Shown: positions 13,855 to 14,283 of the stretch, piece after piece | Position numbering within the stretch: the stretch's first letter is position 1 | How the letters are laid out: every line of letters begins with the position of its first letter | Assembly: GCA_947374105.1 (NCBI GenBank) | Contig: CANCAO010000011.1 | Location: forward strand, 1 to 14,283 | Source: Comamonadaceae bacterium | GTDB lineage: Bacteria; Pseudomonadota; Gammaproteobacteria; Burkholderiales; Burkholderiaceae_C | Direction of reading: 5' to 3' | DNA: 14,283 nt | The notes under the pieces: model-generated | Told to the model about the DNA's origin: nothing | The model's input: the letters and a program-made list of their open reading frames with translations, nothing else | Database searches by the model: none | Position numbers and translations under genes: made by a program

Positions 13855-14283
13855 TTACTTGAGCCAACCGCGCTTGCGGAAGTACCACATGGGCACCAGT
13901 GCACTGGCCAGCATCAGCCCCAGCGCGAACGGGTAGCCGCTTTGCCAGTCCAGCTCGGGCATGAACTTGAAGTTCATGCCGTAGATGCTGGCAATCAAGG
14001 TGGGCGGCAGCAGCGCCACGCTGGCTACCGAGAAGATTTTTATGATCTTGTTCTGGTTGATGTTGATGAAGCCGACGGTGGCGTCCATCAAGAAGTTGAT
14101 CTTGTCGAAGAGGAAGGCGGTGTGCGAGTCCAGTGAGTCGATGTCGCGCAGCAGCTGGCGCGCGTCCTCAAACTGCTCGCCCGTCAGCATCTTGCTTCGC
14201 ATCATGAAACTGACCGCGCGGCGCGTGTCCATCACGTTGCGGCGGATGCGCCCGTTCAGGTCCTCCTGGTGGGCAATGGCACC
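13855..14283 (-). CDS. corA: CorA-type magnesium/cobalt channel, C-terminal part (5' end outside window)
   Basis: About 142 C-terminal residues are visible; the frame is open to the window edge at 14283. The diagnostic Y-G-M-N-F-K-F-M-P-E-L motif closes the first membrane helix (I-F-S-V-A-S-V-A-L-L-P-P-T-L-I-A-S-I), and the second helix (F-A-L-G-L-M-L-A-S-A-L-V-P-M-W-Y-F) is followed by the basic tail R-K-R-G-W-L-K, the standard CorA ending. The upstream D-T-R-R-A-V-S-F-M-M-R-S and F-L-F-D-K-I-N-F-L-M-D-A-T are the long stalk helix. The protein forms a pentameric channel for Mg2+ in the inner membrane. It is upstream of ybeD on the same strand with a 73-bp repeat-like gap, so readthrough is possible but a shared operon is doubtful. 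Confidence 0.96.
   Translation of the reverse strand, partial: GAIAHQEDLNGRIRRNVMDTRRAVSFMMRSKMLTGEQFEDARQLLRDIDSLDSHTAFLFDKINFLMDATVGFININQNKIIKIFSVASVALLPPTLIASIYGMNFKFMPELDWQSGYPFALGLMLASALVPMWYFRKRGWLK

Noticed and set aside
1..14283. CRISPR arrays, tRNA or rRNA genes, transposases, toxin-antitoxin pairs and phage genes
   Set aside because: None could be seen; spacing is compact and every gap over 50 bases was read.

Overview
The window reads as chromosomal DNA of a betaproteobacterium, most likely family Comamonadaceae (a Rhodoferax-like organism is my best guess). The pointers are a cytochrome c' whose mature start resembles the Alcaligenes protein, an EIIA-HPr-EI regulatory phosphotransferase cluster, an ybeD-lipB-lipA order whose LipB carries an extra segment, and two intergenic sequences that look like repeats I associate with this family. 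Assignments rest on motif reading and memory; no search was run. No rRNA, tRNA, CRISPR, transposase or phage gene was seen. The right end (lipA to corA) looks visibly more GC-rich than the left third.

Layout, left to right. 1-360: 3' end of a periplasmic M48 metalloprotease (+). 386-1634: a cytochrome b561-type membrane protein (-) divergent from a periplasmic cytochrome c' (+), a plausible electron-transfer pair, closed by a strong terminator that also serves the convergent TlpA-like thioredoxin gene (1688-2185, -). 2201-7180: a tightly packed plus-strand run of DUF4197 protein, probable lipoprotein, MFS transporter, EIIA of the mannose class, HPr and enzyme I; the last five genes all overlap their neighbours. 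Without any EIIB/EIIC the PTS part is regulatory rather than a sugar importer.

7177-10153 (-): a signal-peptide/LysM/FecR/Fn3-like envelope protein followed 34 bp later by a CHASE2 membrane protein that lacks any output domain. A good sigma70-type promoter with a perfect palindrome just downstream of the likely transcription start precedes the pair. This two-gene envelope module is the least explained part of the window. 10444-11733 (+): an atypical NRAMP-family metal transporter with altered metal-site motifs and a possible structured leader. 11728-13781 (-): ybeD, lipB and lipA, the lipoate synthesis cluster, with a repeat-like sequence forming the end of lipB. 13855-14283 (-): C-terminal part of a CorA magnesium channel, running off the window.

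Most of the window is ordinary housekeeping. I do not see a clearly new defence or mobile system; the most worthwhile leads are the outputless CHASE2/FecR pair, the NRAMP variant and the cytochrome c' haem-site substitution.
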